Source: Alkalimonas collagenimarina (GTDB lineage: Bacteria > Pseudomonadota > Gammaproteobacteria > Enterobacterales > Alteromonadaceae). Taken from it: a stretch of DNA of 64,000 nt. Each line of letters opens with the position of its first letter. The stretch's first letter is position 1. The notes beneath the pieces are model-generated. The model was not told the origin of the DNA, ran no database searches, and saw nothing but the letters and a program-made list of their open reading frames with translations. The position numbers were made by a program, and so were the translations under genes. This document shows, piece by piece, positions 21,326 through 30,819 of this stretch. The DNA lies in NCBI RefSeq assembly GCF_030717845.1, contig NZ_JAUZVZ010000020.1, positions 1 through 64,000 of the forward strand, written 5' to 3'.

Positions 21326-23215
21326 TTAGGCCGACTTCCTGAGTAAACCTTGTTTTTTCAAATACACCAACAGCAATGAGATGGCCGCTGGAGTAATGCC
21401 AGAAATACGAGACGCCTGACCAACGGTTTCTGGCTGACTGTCATTGAGCTTGGCGATGACTTCGTTGGATAACCCCTTAACAGACTGATAATCAAACTGA
21501 GCGGGTAAGCAGGTTAGTTCATGACGTTTTTGCTTGTCGATTTCATCTTGCTGCCGCTCAATGTAGCCTTGGTACTTGATTTGGATTTCCACTTGCTCAG
21601 CAGCAGCGGGGGCAATTGAAGCAGCAGCTAAACCATCGATAGCGACCAAATCTGCATAATTAATCTCTGGTCGACGGATCAGTTCTTCTAAGTTGGCTTC
21701 TCGACTCAAAGGCGTTTTTAGTAAACGATTGATCGCTTGGCAAGCAGGATGCTGCGGATGGATCCACTGGTTGCGTAAACGCTGACGCTCCTGCTCAATT
21801 TGCTCCATTTTCTGATTAAACAGCGCCCAGCGCTTATCGCAAACCAGACCTAGCTCCCGACCCGGACTGGTTAAACGGGCATCGGCATTGTCTTCACGCA
21901 GCATTAAACGGTATTCGGCTCTACTGGTGAACATGCGGTAGGGTTCTTTCGTCCCTAGCGTGGTTAAATCGTCGACCAATACGCCCAAATAAGCCTGGGC
22001 ACGGCCCGGGGTCCAGGCCGATTTTTCCTGCACTTGCAAGGCTGCATTTAACCCAGCCAACAAGCCTTGTGCACCAGCTTCTTCGTAACCGGTAGTGCCA
22101 TTGATCTGGCCGGCAAAAAACAAGCCTGAAATAAATTTAGTTTCTAACGATTGCTTTAAATCTCGTGGATCAAAGAAATCGTATTCAATGGCATAACCGG
22201 GCCGGGTAATGTGTGCGTTTTCAAATCCTTTTATCGAACGAACCAACTCAAGCTGGACATCAAAAGGCAAACTGGTTGAAATACCGTTCGGGTAGACTTC
22301 GTGAGTGGTTAACCCTTCAGGCTCAACAAAGATCTGATGTTGATCCTTGTCGGCAAAACGCATGATCTTATCTTCAATTGATGGGCAGTAGCGTGGACCT
22401 ATGCCTTCAATAACGCCGGAATACATCGGTGAACGATCCAGTCCCCCACGAATCACATCGTGTGTTTTACTATTGGTGTAAGTGATGTAACACGGGATCT
22501 GGCGCGGATGATCGGCCACTGACCCCATGTAGGAAAATACCGGCAGTGGTGTATCACCAGGTTGCGGCTGCATCACTGAAAAATCAAGGCTTCTGGCATC
22601 AATACGGGGTGGAGTACCCGTTTTTAAGCGATCAACCCGAAAGGGCAATTCACGTAAACGTCTGGCTAGTGCAATGGATGGTGGATCGCCCGCTCTACCG
22701 CCGCTGTAGTTTTGCAAACCAATATGGATTTGACCACCAAGAAAAGTACCTGTGGTTAACACCACAGCTTTGGCCATAAAACGAAGCCCCATTTGGGTGA
22801 CAACGCCTTTAACTTGATCTTGTTCGACGATTAAATCGTCACAGGCTTGCTGAAAAATGACGAGATTAGGTTGATTTTCTAAAGTGGTCCGAACCGCGGC
22901 TTTGTACAACAAACGATCGGCTTGCGCTCTGGTTGCCCGTACAGCTGGGCCTTTGGATGCATTCAGCGTTCTGAATTGGATCCCAGCTTGATCTGCAGCT
23001 CTAGCCATAACGCCACCCAGAGCATCAATTTCTTTCACCAAATGGCCTTTACCAATACCTCCAATGGCCGGATTGCAAGACATTTGGCCCAGAGTATCCA
23101 TGTTGTGGGTCAGCAACAGAGTCTGCATGCCCATTCGAGCTGCTGCCAATGCTGCTTCAGTACCAGCGTGACCACCGCCGATCACTATCACATCATAGGT
23201 TGTTTGGTATTGCAT
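21326..23215 (-). CDS. mnmG: tRNA uridine 5-carboxymethylaminomethyl modification enzyme MnmG (GidA)
   Basis: MnmG works with MnmE to place carboxymethylaminomethyl groups on the wobble uridine of several tRNAs, using FAD and folate. The FAD-binding motif is [22 protein letters not shown] at the N-terminus; the [13 protein letters not shown] segment and the C-terminal GidA helical domain are present. The frame could open at 23257, but the ATG at 23215 has GAGG 5 nt upstream and gives 629 aa, exactly the E. coli length. It is directly next to oriC, as in enterics, vibrios and shewanellae. Confidence 0.98.
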   Translation of the reverse strand: MQYQTTYDVIVIGGGHAGTEAALAAARMGMQTLLLTHNMDTLGQMSCNPAIGGIGKGHLVKEIDALGGVMARAADQAGIQFRTLNASKGPAVRATRAQADRLLYKAAVRTTLENQPNLVIFQQACDDLIVEQDQVKGVVTQMGLRFMAKAVVLTTGTFLGGQIHIGLQNYSGGRAGDPPSIALARRLRELPFRVDRLKTGTPPRIDARSLDFSVMQPQPGDTPLPVFSYMGSVADHPRQIPCYITYTNSKTHDVIRGGLDRSPMYSGVIEGIGPRYCPSIEDKIMRFADKDQHQIFVEPEGLTTHEVYPNGISTSLPFDVQLELVRSIKGFENAHITRPGYAIEYDFFDPRDLKQSLETKFISGLFFAGQINGTTGYEEAGAQGLLAGLNAALQVQEKSAWTPGRAQAYLGVLVDDLTTLGTKEPYRMFTSRAEYRLMLREDNADARLTSPGRELGLVCDKRWALFNQKMEQIEQERQRLRNQWIHPQHPACQAINRLLKTPLSREANLEELIRRPEINYADLVAIDGLAAASIAPAAAEQVEIQIKYQGYIERQQDEIDKQKRHELTCLPAQFDYQSVKGLSNEVIAKLNDSQPETVGQASRISGITPAAISLLLVYLKKQGLLRKSA

Positions 23216-23353
23216 CTGTGCCTCGATCATGTGAGCTACCAAGCAAAAAGGGCACATATTGTAACCTGAATTAGGCTGTTGACGAAATAGAAATTCAGCA
23301 TGGATCTTTAAAGATCTTAGAAGATCTAATAAAAGGATCTTTTTAAAGATCTT

Positions 23354-23371
23354 TTATTACTATTACTACTA
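23354..23371 (-). promoter_or_regulatory. DnaA-trio-like triplet array in oriC
   Basis: On the plus strand the bases read TTA TTA CTA TTA CTA CTA. On the minus strand this is TAG TAG TAA TAG TAA TAA, six units of the 3'-(G/A)AT-5' DnaA-trio. The two G-containing units lie nearest the DnaA-box side, as expected if DnaA extends from the boxes into the unwinding region. Confidence 0.6.
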
Positions 23372-23412
23372 AGGATCGCTATATCGGTGAGTAAGTGCTT
23401 TTATAAATGCAA

Positions 23413-23425
23413 GATCAATCGTTTA
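23413..23425. promoter_or_regulatory. IHF-like site in oriC
   Basis: GATCAATCGTTTA matches the IHF consensus WATCAANNNNTTR except at the first base. It lies between the unwinding region and the main DnaA boxes, where IHF bends E. coli oriC. Confidence 0.5.
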
Positions 23426-23631
23426 GGGCAGATCGGATCCTGTGATCAAGCCGCGATCCACTTGGATCTAACTGGTGGATAACCAGTACTTTTATCCACA
23501 GGCGGTTTGGATTTTAATTTCATCCATAGGATAAATACAGGTTTAATTAAAGTTATACATGTTTTTATGCACAAAAAATTTTATTTAAGGCGTATGCTGT
23601 GTGTAACCTTGTATAGTGGGATCCGTTTGGA

Positions 23632-24075
23632 TCAGTCGTGGGGTAAGCGTGCGAGTAACTCTGGTAACCAGATCAATGCTTGATCTTCTGGTAAATCAGC
23701 ATCTTGGACATCAATCTCTAGCGAGTCTAATAATGGTTTTGCGCCCAGTTGCTGCAGTAATTGGCTGAAGGTTCGTCCTGCCTGGCAAAAAGTATCGTAA
23801 CTTGAATCACCTAAAGTGATCACTGCGAATGAAACTGTGGTAAGATCTGGCCGATCTTGTGCTAATCGATCCGCGAAGGGTTGAATATTATCAGGCAGAT
23901 CCCCTGCGCCATAAGTGGAGGTGATCAATAACCAGTTCGTTGAATTGGCAATTTGATCCAAATCGGGAGTCAGTTGAAGTGTAACTTCATAACCACCCAA
24001 TACCATTGTTTCCGCAACCTGTTCTGCCACATATTCCGCTGCACCCATCTGGCTGCCAACGAGGATTTGGATCAT
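23632..24075 (-). CDS. mioC: Flavodoxin-like protein MioC
   Basis: The 147-aa FMN-binding flavodoxin-fold protein is next to oriC, the usual position of MioC. The phosphate loop is ILVGSQMGAAEYVAEQV; the FMN-contacting segments are TSTYGAGDLPDN and ITLGDSSYDTFC. In E. coli MioC has been tied to biotin synthase electron transfer, and transcription from mioC runs into oriC. Here, too, the gene reads towards oriC. Confidence 0.95.
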   Translation of the reverse strand: MIQILVGSQMGAAEYVAEQVAETMVLGGYEVTLQLTPDLDQIANSTNWLLITSTYGAGDLPDNIQPFADRLAQDRPDLTTVSFAVITLGDSSYDTFCQAGRTFSQLLQQLGAKPLLDSLEIDVQDADLPEDQALIWLPELLARLPHD

Positions 24076-24132
24076 GATTCATTCCTTTTTTTGCTGGATG
24101 TTTGACTATACTACAATTGGAAGATGATTTGA

Positions 24133-24149
24133 CCATGCAATGGGCATGG
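24133..24149 (+). other. Hairpin in the deaD 5' leader
   Basis: CCATGC and GCATGG pair around AATGG, followed by CCAAATTTTTGG and then GTGTTTTT. It sits about 95 nt before the helicase start and could be a weak terminator or a leader structure. Cold-shock helicase genes commonly have long regulatory leaders. Confidence 0.35.
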
Positions 24150-24244
24150 CCAAATTTTTGGTGTTTTTACTCAGTGCAGGCGAAGTAAAAACCAGAATAG
24201 CACGTTAATGTTGCCTGCCTTTGTGTATTGAGGTTTTATTGTAT

Positions 24245-26017
24245 ATGTCTGAAGTGACATCATTTGCTGAGTTGAATTTACCAGAACCGTTGTTAAAAGC
24301 GGTTGCAGAACTGGGGTATGAAACTCCTTCGCCTATTCAGGCGGAATCTATCCCTAAGTTACTGTCTGGCGCTGATCTGTTGGGTCAGGCCCAAACCGGT
24401 ACCGGCAAAACTGCAGCCTTTGCGCTGCCTTTACTGGCCCGCTTGGATGCTGGTCAACGTGAGCCGCAAATTTTGGTGTTAGCTCCAACCCGAGAGCTGG
24501 CCATTCAGGTGGCAGAAGCTTTTCAATCCTACGCCAAGTATTTGCCGCAATTCCATGTATTGCCAATCTATGGTGGCCAGAGCTACAGCAATCAATTGCG
24601 TTCTTTAAAGCGCGGTTGTCAGGTGGTAGTAGGCACACCTGGCCGTATTATGGACCACTTGGATCGCGGTACCTTGGTGCTGGATAAACTAAAAGCCATT
24701 GTGTTGGACGAAGCCGATGAGATGTTGCGTATGGGCTTTATCGATGATGTGCAGGTGATCATGGATAAGACACCGCCAGGCCGTCAGGTGGCTATGTTCT
24801 CTGCCACGATGCCGACACAAATTCGTGCTATTGCTCAGAAGCATTTAAGCAATGCTCATGAGATAAAAATTGTTACCAAAACCAGTACGGTTGAACGCAT
24901 TAGCCAACGCTTTGTTATGTTAGAAAATAATCAAAAGCTGGATGCCTTAACCCGCTTGCTGGAAGGTGAAGATTACGATGCCAGTATCGTATTTGTTCGA
25001 ACCAAAAGTGCTACCGAAGAAATAGCTGTGAAATTGGGCGCCCGTGGTTATGCTGTGGCGAGCCTGAATGGTGATATGAACCAAACGCATCGTGAGCAAA
25101 CCATTCGCCGTATCAAAGATGGTCAGTTGGATGTAGTAGTGGCGACCGATGTAGCTGCTCGTGGTTTGGATGTTGAGCGTATTAGTTTAGTCGTTAACTA
25201 CGATATTCCGTATGATAGCGAAGCCTATGTGCATCGTATTGGCCGTACTGGCCGTGCAGGTCGTGAAGGTAAAGCGATTTTGTTTGTCTCACCACGTGAG
25301 CGTCGTTTGTTGCGGAGCATTGAGCATGCAACGCGTCAGCCGATTGAAAAAATGGCATTGCCTACAGGTGCTGTCATTGAGCAACGCCGTATTCAAAACT
25401 TCCGTGCTGAATTGGCTCAGGCCAACGAAACGCAAGATCTTAGCTTTTATCAGGAACTGATTGGACAATGGCAAGAGTCGCTTGAATGCACTGATAAAGA
25501 ATTGGCTGCTGCTTTATTGTATTTAGCGCAAAAAGATCAACCGCTCAATGTTGCCTCACAATTTCCGGAAATCCGTGAACCTCAAGGCAAGCGCGAACGT
25601 GAGCAACGTAATGATCGTCCACGTCGTGATAACGCTGAGCGACCAAGCCGCTCAGATCGCCCTGATCGTGCGCCTCGTCAGCGTCGTGAAATGCAAGGAG
25701 ACTTTAATACCTATCGTATTGAAGTGGGCAAAGAGCATGGCGTGAGAGCGGGGGATATTGTTGGTGCTATTGCCAATGAAGCCAATATTGATAGTCAGTT
25801 TATCGGCAACATTAAGCTGCATGATCAGTTTAGTACTGTTGAATTACCGGCTAATATTCCAGCTGAAATTTTTCAGCACCTGAAGAAGGTCTATGTTCGT
25901 AAGCAGAAGCTGAATATTACCGTTGATAAAGCGGGTTCGACAGGTGCCGCTGCCCGTCCTGAACGCAAAGGTCCGGGCCCACGCCCTGGTGCCGCACCAA
26001 AGCGTCGCCCAAGCTAA
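24245..26017 (+). CDS. deaD: DEAD-box ATP-dependent RNA helicase (DeaD/CsdA type)
   Basis: The helicase remodels RNA, with roles in ribosome assembly and mRNA decay at low temperature. Motifs appear in order: the Q-motif (YETPSPIQAESIP), Walker A AQTGTGKT (about 50-57), PTRELA, TPGRI, DEAD (about 155-158), SAT, ARGLDV and HRIGRTGRAGR. An Arg/Asp-rich linker and a DbpA-type RNA-binding domain (about 485-560, GDIVGAIANEANI) follow, then a basic tail. The ATG at 24245 (590 aa) is preferred to an upstream TTG because the family starts near MSEVTSFAEL. The gene lies in a block inserted between mioC and mnmE. Confidence 0.95.
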   Translation: MSEVTSFAELNLPEPLLKAVAELGYETPSPIQAESIPKLLSGADLLGQAQTGTGKTAAFALPLLARLDAGQREPQILVLAPTRELAIQVAEAFQSYAKYLPQFHVLPIYGGQSYSNQLRSLKRGCQVVVGTPGRIMDHLDRGTLVLDKLKAIVLDEADEMLRMGFIDDVQVIMDKTPPGRQVAMFSATMPTQIRAIAQKHLSNAHEIKIVTKTSTVERISQRFVMLENNQKLDALTRLLEGEDYDASIVFVRTKSATEEIAVKLGARGYAVASLNGDMNQTHREQTIRRIKDGQLDVVVATDVAARGLDVERISLVVNYDIPYDSEAYVHRIGRTGRAGREGKAILFVSPRERRLLRSIEHATRQPIEKMALPTGAVIEQRRIQNFRAELAQANETQDLSFYQELIGQWQESLECTDKELAAALLYLAQKDQPLNVASQFPEIREPQGKREREQRNDRPRRDNAERPSRSDRPDRAPRQRREMQGDFNTYRIEVGKEHGVRAGDIVGAIANEANIDSQFIGNIKLHDQFSTVELPANIPAEIFQHLKKVYVRKQKLNITVDKAGSTGAAARPERKGPGPRPGAAPKRRPS

Positions 26018-26037
26018 CAGCAAAACGGGTTATGATT

Positions 26038-26070
26038 AAAAAATCCTGCCTTTTCCGGCAGGATTTTTTT
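26038..26070. terminator. Bidirectional intrinsic terminator
   Basis: AAAATCCTGCC and GGCAGGATTTT pair around TTTTCC, with A- and T-runs on each side. It separates the convergent deaD and SNF2 helicase genes. Confidence 0.9.
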
Positions 26071-29000
26071 TAGCTGAATAACTGCAATAACTCATCGGCA
26101 TTGCCTTGCCAGACTCCTTCTGCCCGACCACTAAATAGCGTATCAGCTAAGGCTTGTTTTTGTTGTTGCAGCACTTGGATCTTTTGCTCAACCGTGTCTT
26201 TTGCAATGAGTTTATACACAAACACTCGCTTGTCCTGACCAATACGATGGGCCCGATCGGTAGCCTGTTGCATCACGGCTGGATTCCACCAGGGGTCGTA
26301 ATGAATGACGGTATCGGCTGCAGTTAAATTTAAGCCGGTGCCTCCGGCTTTTAAGCTCACCAGAAACAGTGGCACATCACCTTGCTGAAATGCATCAATT
26401 TGCTGTTGCCGTTTTTTGGTTTGGCCGGTTAATTTAGCGTAAGGGATCCCCAGTTGTTGAATGGCTTCTTCAATCAGTGCCAACATGCTGGTGAATTGAC
26501 TGAATAGAATAATTTTACGGCCTTCTTCAATCATTTCTGGCAAATTTTCTTGCAGCCAAATTAATTTCGCACTGGTTTGTACTTTTTGGGCACTTTCTAG
26601 TTTCACTAGCCTTGCATCACAACATACCTGCCGTAATTTTAATAAGGCATCGAGAAATTCAATTTGGCTCTTGGCCATGCCTTTTTCAGCAAACAACTGG
26701 CGAATACGACTTTCCATACTCAGGCGAATGCTATCGTACAGCTGGCGTTGATCCTGATCGAGCTCCAGCAATTGTTCAATTTCAACTTTATCTGGCAACT
26801 CGCTCATCACCTGAGATTTGGTTCGTCTAAGCATAAACGGAGCGACCCGCTGCCGTAATTCAACGGCGCGACTGCTCTGTTGCTCACGCTCAATCGGTTT
26901 TTTAAATTGATTACGAAAAAATGCATCCGTGCCAAGCAAGCCCGGTAAGGCAAAATCAAACAGCGACTTTAGTTCACCCAAATGGTTTTCAAGCGGAGTA
27001 CCTGAAAGGCAGAGTTTGAAATTGGCGCGCAGTTTACGAATAGCCGCTGTAGTTTGACTGCGACTGTTTTTAATTTGCTGCGCTTCATCCAGAATAATGT
27101 GACTGAACGGTCTGGCCTGATAATGCTTCATATCACGAGCGACCAATGGGTAGGTGGTGATGATGAGATCGGCGGTATCGAGCTCTACCAGTTCTTTACT
27201 CCGCTGTTGGCCATGGATCACTAACACCTTGAGTGCCGGTGTGAAGCGTTGAGTTTCCTGTTGCCAGTTACCAATCAGACTGGTTGGGCAGATCACCATA
27301 GCGGAAAAACCATCGGGTTTTATTTGTTTTTGGTGCAATAAAAAGGCCAGCGTTTGCAAGGTTTTACCCAGCCCCATATCATCGGCCAGAATGCCACCAA
27401 AGCCATAATGTTGTAAAAACTGTAGCCAGTTTAACCCTTGTTGCTGGTAGGGCCGCAATTCTGCTTGTAGTCCTTCCGGGGCAGGCACCGGCTCGATACC
27501 GCTAAAATTTTGCAACCTTTCACTCAGATGACGGATATGATCGGCACTGGTGAAGGTGATGTGCTGCTCGGGCAATTGCTGCAACAGTTGGCTTCGATGA
27601 ATGGGTAGACGTAGTTTTTTTTGCTCATCACCTTGCTGCATAAATTCGAGCAAAGTACTGAACAACGGTTGCAGCTGCTCCGCAGATAAACGCAAGGTTT
27701 TGCCATCAGGCAGGGGGAGCCAGAGTATAGCCTCGCTGTCAGGCTCACCATGCTGATGCAGCCATTGTTGCACCAAGGGCAGGATAGGTACCGCTTCCTG
27801 ATTGACCTGTACGGTCATATCCAGTTTAAACCAGCCTGGTTCATCGCTGGTGACTTCCAACTCGGTGTCAGCATCAATGATACCCAGATCAAAACTCTGG
27901 CTCTGACGAACTTGCCAGCCTTGTTGTTGCAACCAGGGAATGTCTTGCTCGATAAAGCCCAGCCAACTTTGTGGTGTATCATCGATAACACTGAAGCATT
28001 GAACTGGTTCTGTGCTATTTGGTTTCAATGGATAAAGTTGGCACTCACTTAGTTGTTGTTGAGCAGTCTGCTCCAATGCCAGATTGCGCTCAATGGCATA
28101 ATGTTGTTGCCCCTGACAATGATGGCTGATGTGGTCTTGCTCAGATTGAGCCGGGTTGAGCTCAAGTGGACCATAACCAAATATCAGTTTGGCGACCGGA
28201 CCTGATTTTCCACGGCCATCGGGTTGCATGGTCAAGATAAGTTTGGCAACCGGATCTTGATGGATCTGCTTTATTTCTATGTCATCTGGTGCCGGTATGG
28301 CTGTGCTTTCCAAGGCTTGTTGCATACTAAACCAGACATGAGCCAATTCATCATCAGGTACTGCAGGCATATGCAGTAAATGCTGCAGTTGTTCACCGCC
28401 AAGCTGAGTTTCAATCAGACCGATACGCCGCTGTTTGGCATCCAGATACATTGGGGGTGTGGTATCAATCAATTGCCACTTATCCAGCCCTTCGATGCTC
28501 ACTTGAAGTTGACGCTGGTCGCTCGCTTGTTGCCAGTTTAGTTGCAGCGGTAAGCTGGGGCCACGCTCAATCGGTGCTTGCACACTTTGCAAGAAGCAAC
28601 GACCACTTTGCAGGATGCTCTCTAGCGCCAACGCGCCCCATTGTTCTTTCAACAACAGTTGGCCAAAGCGGTTTTGGCTGCTGATCAGGCTGAGTAAACG
28701 AAAATCTTCACTGCATCCCCAGTGAGGAATGTAACCTTGACGAAAGTCATGCTCGCTGAGCAAGCTGCCCTGTCCATAGCCACCTTTTTTCAGGCGGCGG
28801 GCCCGACGAGGCGACATGGCTAAACCCTGATTAGTCATTTCCAGGATATACAGCACTCGATCTTTGTAATCAAAATCTGGTGCCAGTTGATCAGCCTGTT
28901 GCAGTGTGTGCAACCATTGATGCAGTTTGGCTTGTTGCTGCTGACCCATTTCCTGCTGTTGCTGGATGACTTTTAGCAAGACCGCCAGAGTGTGTTTGCA

Positions 29001-29261
29001 GTTACTACGTACTGGACAGCTGCAGCGAGCATCCAATTGCCAATCATTGCCATTGCGCTGTAGACGAATTTTTTGCCGGTACGGGATCAAGGAGTTGCCC
29101 CAAACCTGAGCTTCTATCTTGGCAAAATTCTCGTCGTGTTCAACACGAAACACTTTGTTTTGCTGCAGATAACTGAGGGCACGTTGGTGCACCGCCGGGC
29201 CATAACGCAGGATCAGCTCTTGCTCGGAAAGTGGAAACTCAATGGAGGTGTGCTCTGGCAT
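26070..29261 (-). CDS. SNF2-family DEAD/DEAH helicase with SWIM zinc finger
   Basis: The 1063-aa protein has an N-terminal SWIM zinc finger near residue 80 (CSCPVRSNCKH). A long middle region follows, then a C-terminal Swi2/Snf2 ATPase: DDMGLGKTLQT near 630, ICPTSLIGNWQ, DEAQ near 725, LSGTPLENHLGEL, FSQFTSM, SLKAGGTGLNLT and a final QATDRAHRIGQ. It is a dsDNA translocase; proteins of this layout are thought to act on DNA-bound complexes, but the bacterial role is not settled. It is distinct from RapA, which lacks SWIM. The ATG at 29261, with AGGA 6-7 nt upstream, is chosen over one at 29288. A CRY-DASH gene lies about 105 bp upstream in the same direction. Confidence 0.92.
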   Translation of the reverse strand: MPEHTSIEFPLSEQELILRYGPAVHQRALSYLQQNKVFRVEHDENFAKIEAQVWGNSLIPYRQKIRLQRNGNDWQLDARCSCPVRSNCKHTLAVLLKVIQQQQEMGQQQQAKLHQWLHTLQQADQLAPDFDYKDRVLYILEMTNQGLAMSPRRARRLKKGGYGQGSLLSEHDFRQGYIPHWGCSEDFRLLSLISSQNRFGQLLLKEQWGALALESILQSGRCFLQSVQAPIERGPSLPLQLNWQQASDQRQLQVSIEGLDKWQLIDTTPPMYLDAKQRRIGLIETQLGGEQLQHLLHMPAVPDDELAHVWFSMQQALESTAIPAPDDIEIKQIHQDPVAKLILTMQPDGRGKSGPVAKLIFGYGPLELNPAQSEQDHISHHCQGQQHYAIERNLALEQTAQQQLSECQLYPLKPNSTEPVQCFSVIDDTPQSWLGFIEQDIPWLQQQGWQVRQSQSFDLGIIDADTELEVTSDEPGWFKLDMTVQVNQEAVPILPLVQQWLHQHGEPDSEAILWLPLPDGKTLRLSAEQLQPLFSTLLEFMQQGDEQKKLRLPIHRSQLLQQLPEQHITFTSADHIRHLSERLQNFSGIEPVPAPEGLQAELRPYQQQGLNWLQFLQHYGFGGILADDMGLGKTLQTLAFLLHQKQIKPDGFSAMVICPTSLIGNWQQETQRFTPALKVLVIHGQQRSKELVELDTADLIITTYPLVARDMKHYQARPFSHIILDEAQQIKNSRSQTTAAIRKLRANFKLCLSGTPLENHLGELKSLFDFALPGLLGTDAFFRNQFKKPIEREQQSSRAVELRQRVAPFMLRRTKSQVMSELPDKVEIEQLLELDQDQRQLYDSIRLSMESRIRQLFAEKGMAKSQIEFLDALLKLRQVCCDARLVKLESAQKVQTSAKLIWLQENLPEMIEEGRKIILFSQFTSMLALIEEAIQQLGIPYAKLTGQTKKRQQQIDAFQQGDVPLFLVSLKAGGTGLNLTAADTVIHYDPWWNPAVMQQATDRAHRIGQDKRVFVYKLIAKDTVEQKIQVLQQQKQALADTLFSGRAEGVWQGNADELLQLFS

Positions 29262-29366
29262 TCGGTTCCTGTCAGCATTTTTACGCAAACGGGTATTGTA
29301 ACGGTTTTAGCCGCTTGACCCCAGCGCTTTGCATAAAAATGCCACTAAAGTTTTGCTCAAAAGTAC

Positions 29367-30680
29367 TCAGCTACAGGGCCAATCGGCTGCATCGACCCAG
29401 TCCAGCGCCGAATGCGCCTTTCCACCGTTCCAACGTTTGATAAAGCTGCCATCGGCATCATAACGGCTTTGTTGTTTGGCTATATCAAAGTGTCGCTGAC
29501 CTCGAGGGTCGACACCAACACCTGCCAGATATTGCCAATTGCCCCAGTTCACTGCTACATCGTAATCGATCAGTTGTTGCTCAAACCAGGCAGCACCATA
29601 GCGCCAGTCCAGTTGCAGCTCGTTGACAAAGCAACTGGCGACAATCTGCCTGCCTCGATTTGATAGATATCCGGTGTCGTTCAATTGATGCATGCAGGCA
29701 TTGACCAAAGGATAGGGCGTATTGCCAGCACACCAGGCTCGAAAACGCTGTGGATAAAAACTGGTGTGTAAGGAGTGCTGCGTTTTAATGCCATGGCGTA
29801 AAAACAATTGCTTGCCAAAGCAGTGGCTATACCAATGGAAGTACTCGCGCCATAGCAACTCAAAGTAAATCCAGTAAGTGGAGTCATTCTGGCCATGTTG
29901 TGTTTCGTAATCATTTAACGCCGAGATAACTTGCCGTGGTGAGATGCAACCACTGGCCAGCCAAGCTGAAAATTTGGTTGAGTTGGTAAAGCCGTCCAAT
30001 TCATTTCGTACTTCTTTGTAATGGCTAGCTAAACTCCCTTTGAAATACTGCTGAAGATGCTGCTGACCACTGGCTTCACCGCCATACATTATGGGTTGTA
30101 ACCAGTGAGGATAAGCGGGTAAGTCGGCGCACAAGGCATCTTTCACCGGGCTAACAGGAATATGAGTTGGTGCCTGTTGTGCTGGCAGCACCTTTAAGCG
30201 CTCGGCCAGTTTGCGAAATTGGCTGAAACTGGCGGGTAGTTCGTGCAACGGAAACGGCAATTGTTGTTGCTCGAATAAGGTGTTGCTGTCGATCTCCGAA
30301 TAATGCAGATAAGGAAAGCGAGACTGGATTTGTTGCCACTGTTGTTGCTCATAAAACCCCGGTTGACGGCTACGATAAATGGCATCGACTTCATAGTGAC
30401 TGATCAGCTCACTGATGGCTTGTACCGGGGATTGAAAACGGATCAGCAGTTGCTGACCACCTTGTTTCAGTTGCTGTTGAAGCTCCTGCACACTATCCAG
30501 TACAAAGCGCCAGCGCTGCGAGCCCATGCGCTTGCTATTATAGTGGCCGGGTGAAAACCAACCCGGTTCGGCGCAATACACCATAATAAGCTGCGTGCAT
30601 TGCTGACAGGCGGTCAGTAAGGCGGAGTTATCGCTTAACCGTAAATCCTGCTGAAACCAAAATAGTCCGACTTTGTGCAT
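29367..30680 (-). CDS. Cryptochrome DASH (photolyase/cryptochrome family)
   Basis: The 437-aa flavoprotein has an N-terminal photolyase domain that binds an antenna pigment (LFWFQQDLRLSDNSAL) and a C-terminal FAD domain (TKFSAWLASGCISPRQV, ELLWREYFHWY, YLSNRGRQIVASCFVNEL, DYDVAVNWGNWQYLAGVGVDPRG). The FPLHELPASFSQFRK segment and the NxGNWQY region are those of CRY-DASH rather than class I CPD photolyases. Family members repair CPD lesions mainly in single-stranded DNA and may signal blue light. The start ATG lacks a strong Shine-Dalgarno sequence. It forms a likely two-gene unit with the SNF2 helicase. Confidence 0.92.
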   Translation of the reverse strand: MHKVGLFWFQQDLRLSDNSALLTACQQCTQLIMVYCAEPGWFSPGHYNSKRMGSQRWRFVLDSVQELQQQLKQGGQQLLIRFQSPVQAISELISHYEVDAIYRSRQPGFYEQQQWQQIQSRFPYLHYSEIDSNTLFEQQQLPFPLHELPASFSQFRKLAERLKVLPAQQAPTHIPVSPVKDALCADLPAYPHWLQPIMYGGEASGQQHLQQYFKGSLASHYKEVRNELDGFTNSTKFSAWLASGCISPRQVISALNDYETQHGQNDSTYWIYFELLWREYFHWYSHCFGKQLFLRHGIKTQHSLHTSFYPQRFRAWCAGNTPYPLVNACMHQLNDTGYLSNRGRQIVASCFVNELQLDWRYGAAWFEQQLIDYDVAVNWGNWQYLAGVGVDPRGQRHFDIAKQQSRYDADGSFIKRWNGGKAHSALDWVDAADWPCS

Positions 30681-30819
30681 AGTTACTACTTCACTTCTTC
30701 ATCACTTCGTTGCTTTTTTTACGCTCAGAACGGTTGAGCAGACCAAACTGATTTGGAGCTGATGATCACTATGCTAACCTAAGTAACAGAGATGATTAAA
30801 CATGCGGGAAAGGATAGAT

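Larger units (their letters stand above)
23280..23631. other. oriC: Chromosomal replication origin oriC
   Basis: This non-coding stretch lies between mnmG and mioC, the oriC locus of enterics and relatives. It has an AT-rich unwinding region (about 23300-23372) with GATCT-plus-T-run 13-mer-like repeats at 23313, 23323, 23336 and 23348. A triplet array of DnaA-trio type is at 23354-23371, and an IHF-like site at 23413-23425. DnaA boxes are perfect TTATCCACA at 23492-23500, near-perfect GGTGGATAA at 23474-23482, TTATGCACA at 23565-23573 and TGTGTGTAA at 23598-23606. Fourteen GATC sites fall between 23303 and 23633. The left-side R1-equivalent box (23386-23394, GGTGAGTAA) is degenerate. Confidence 0.95.
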
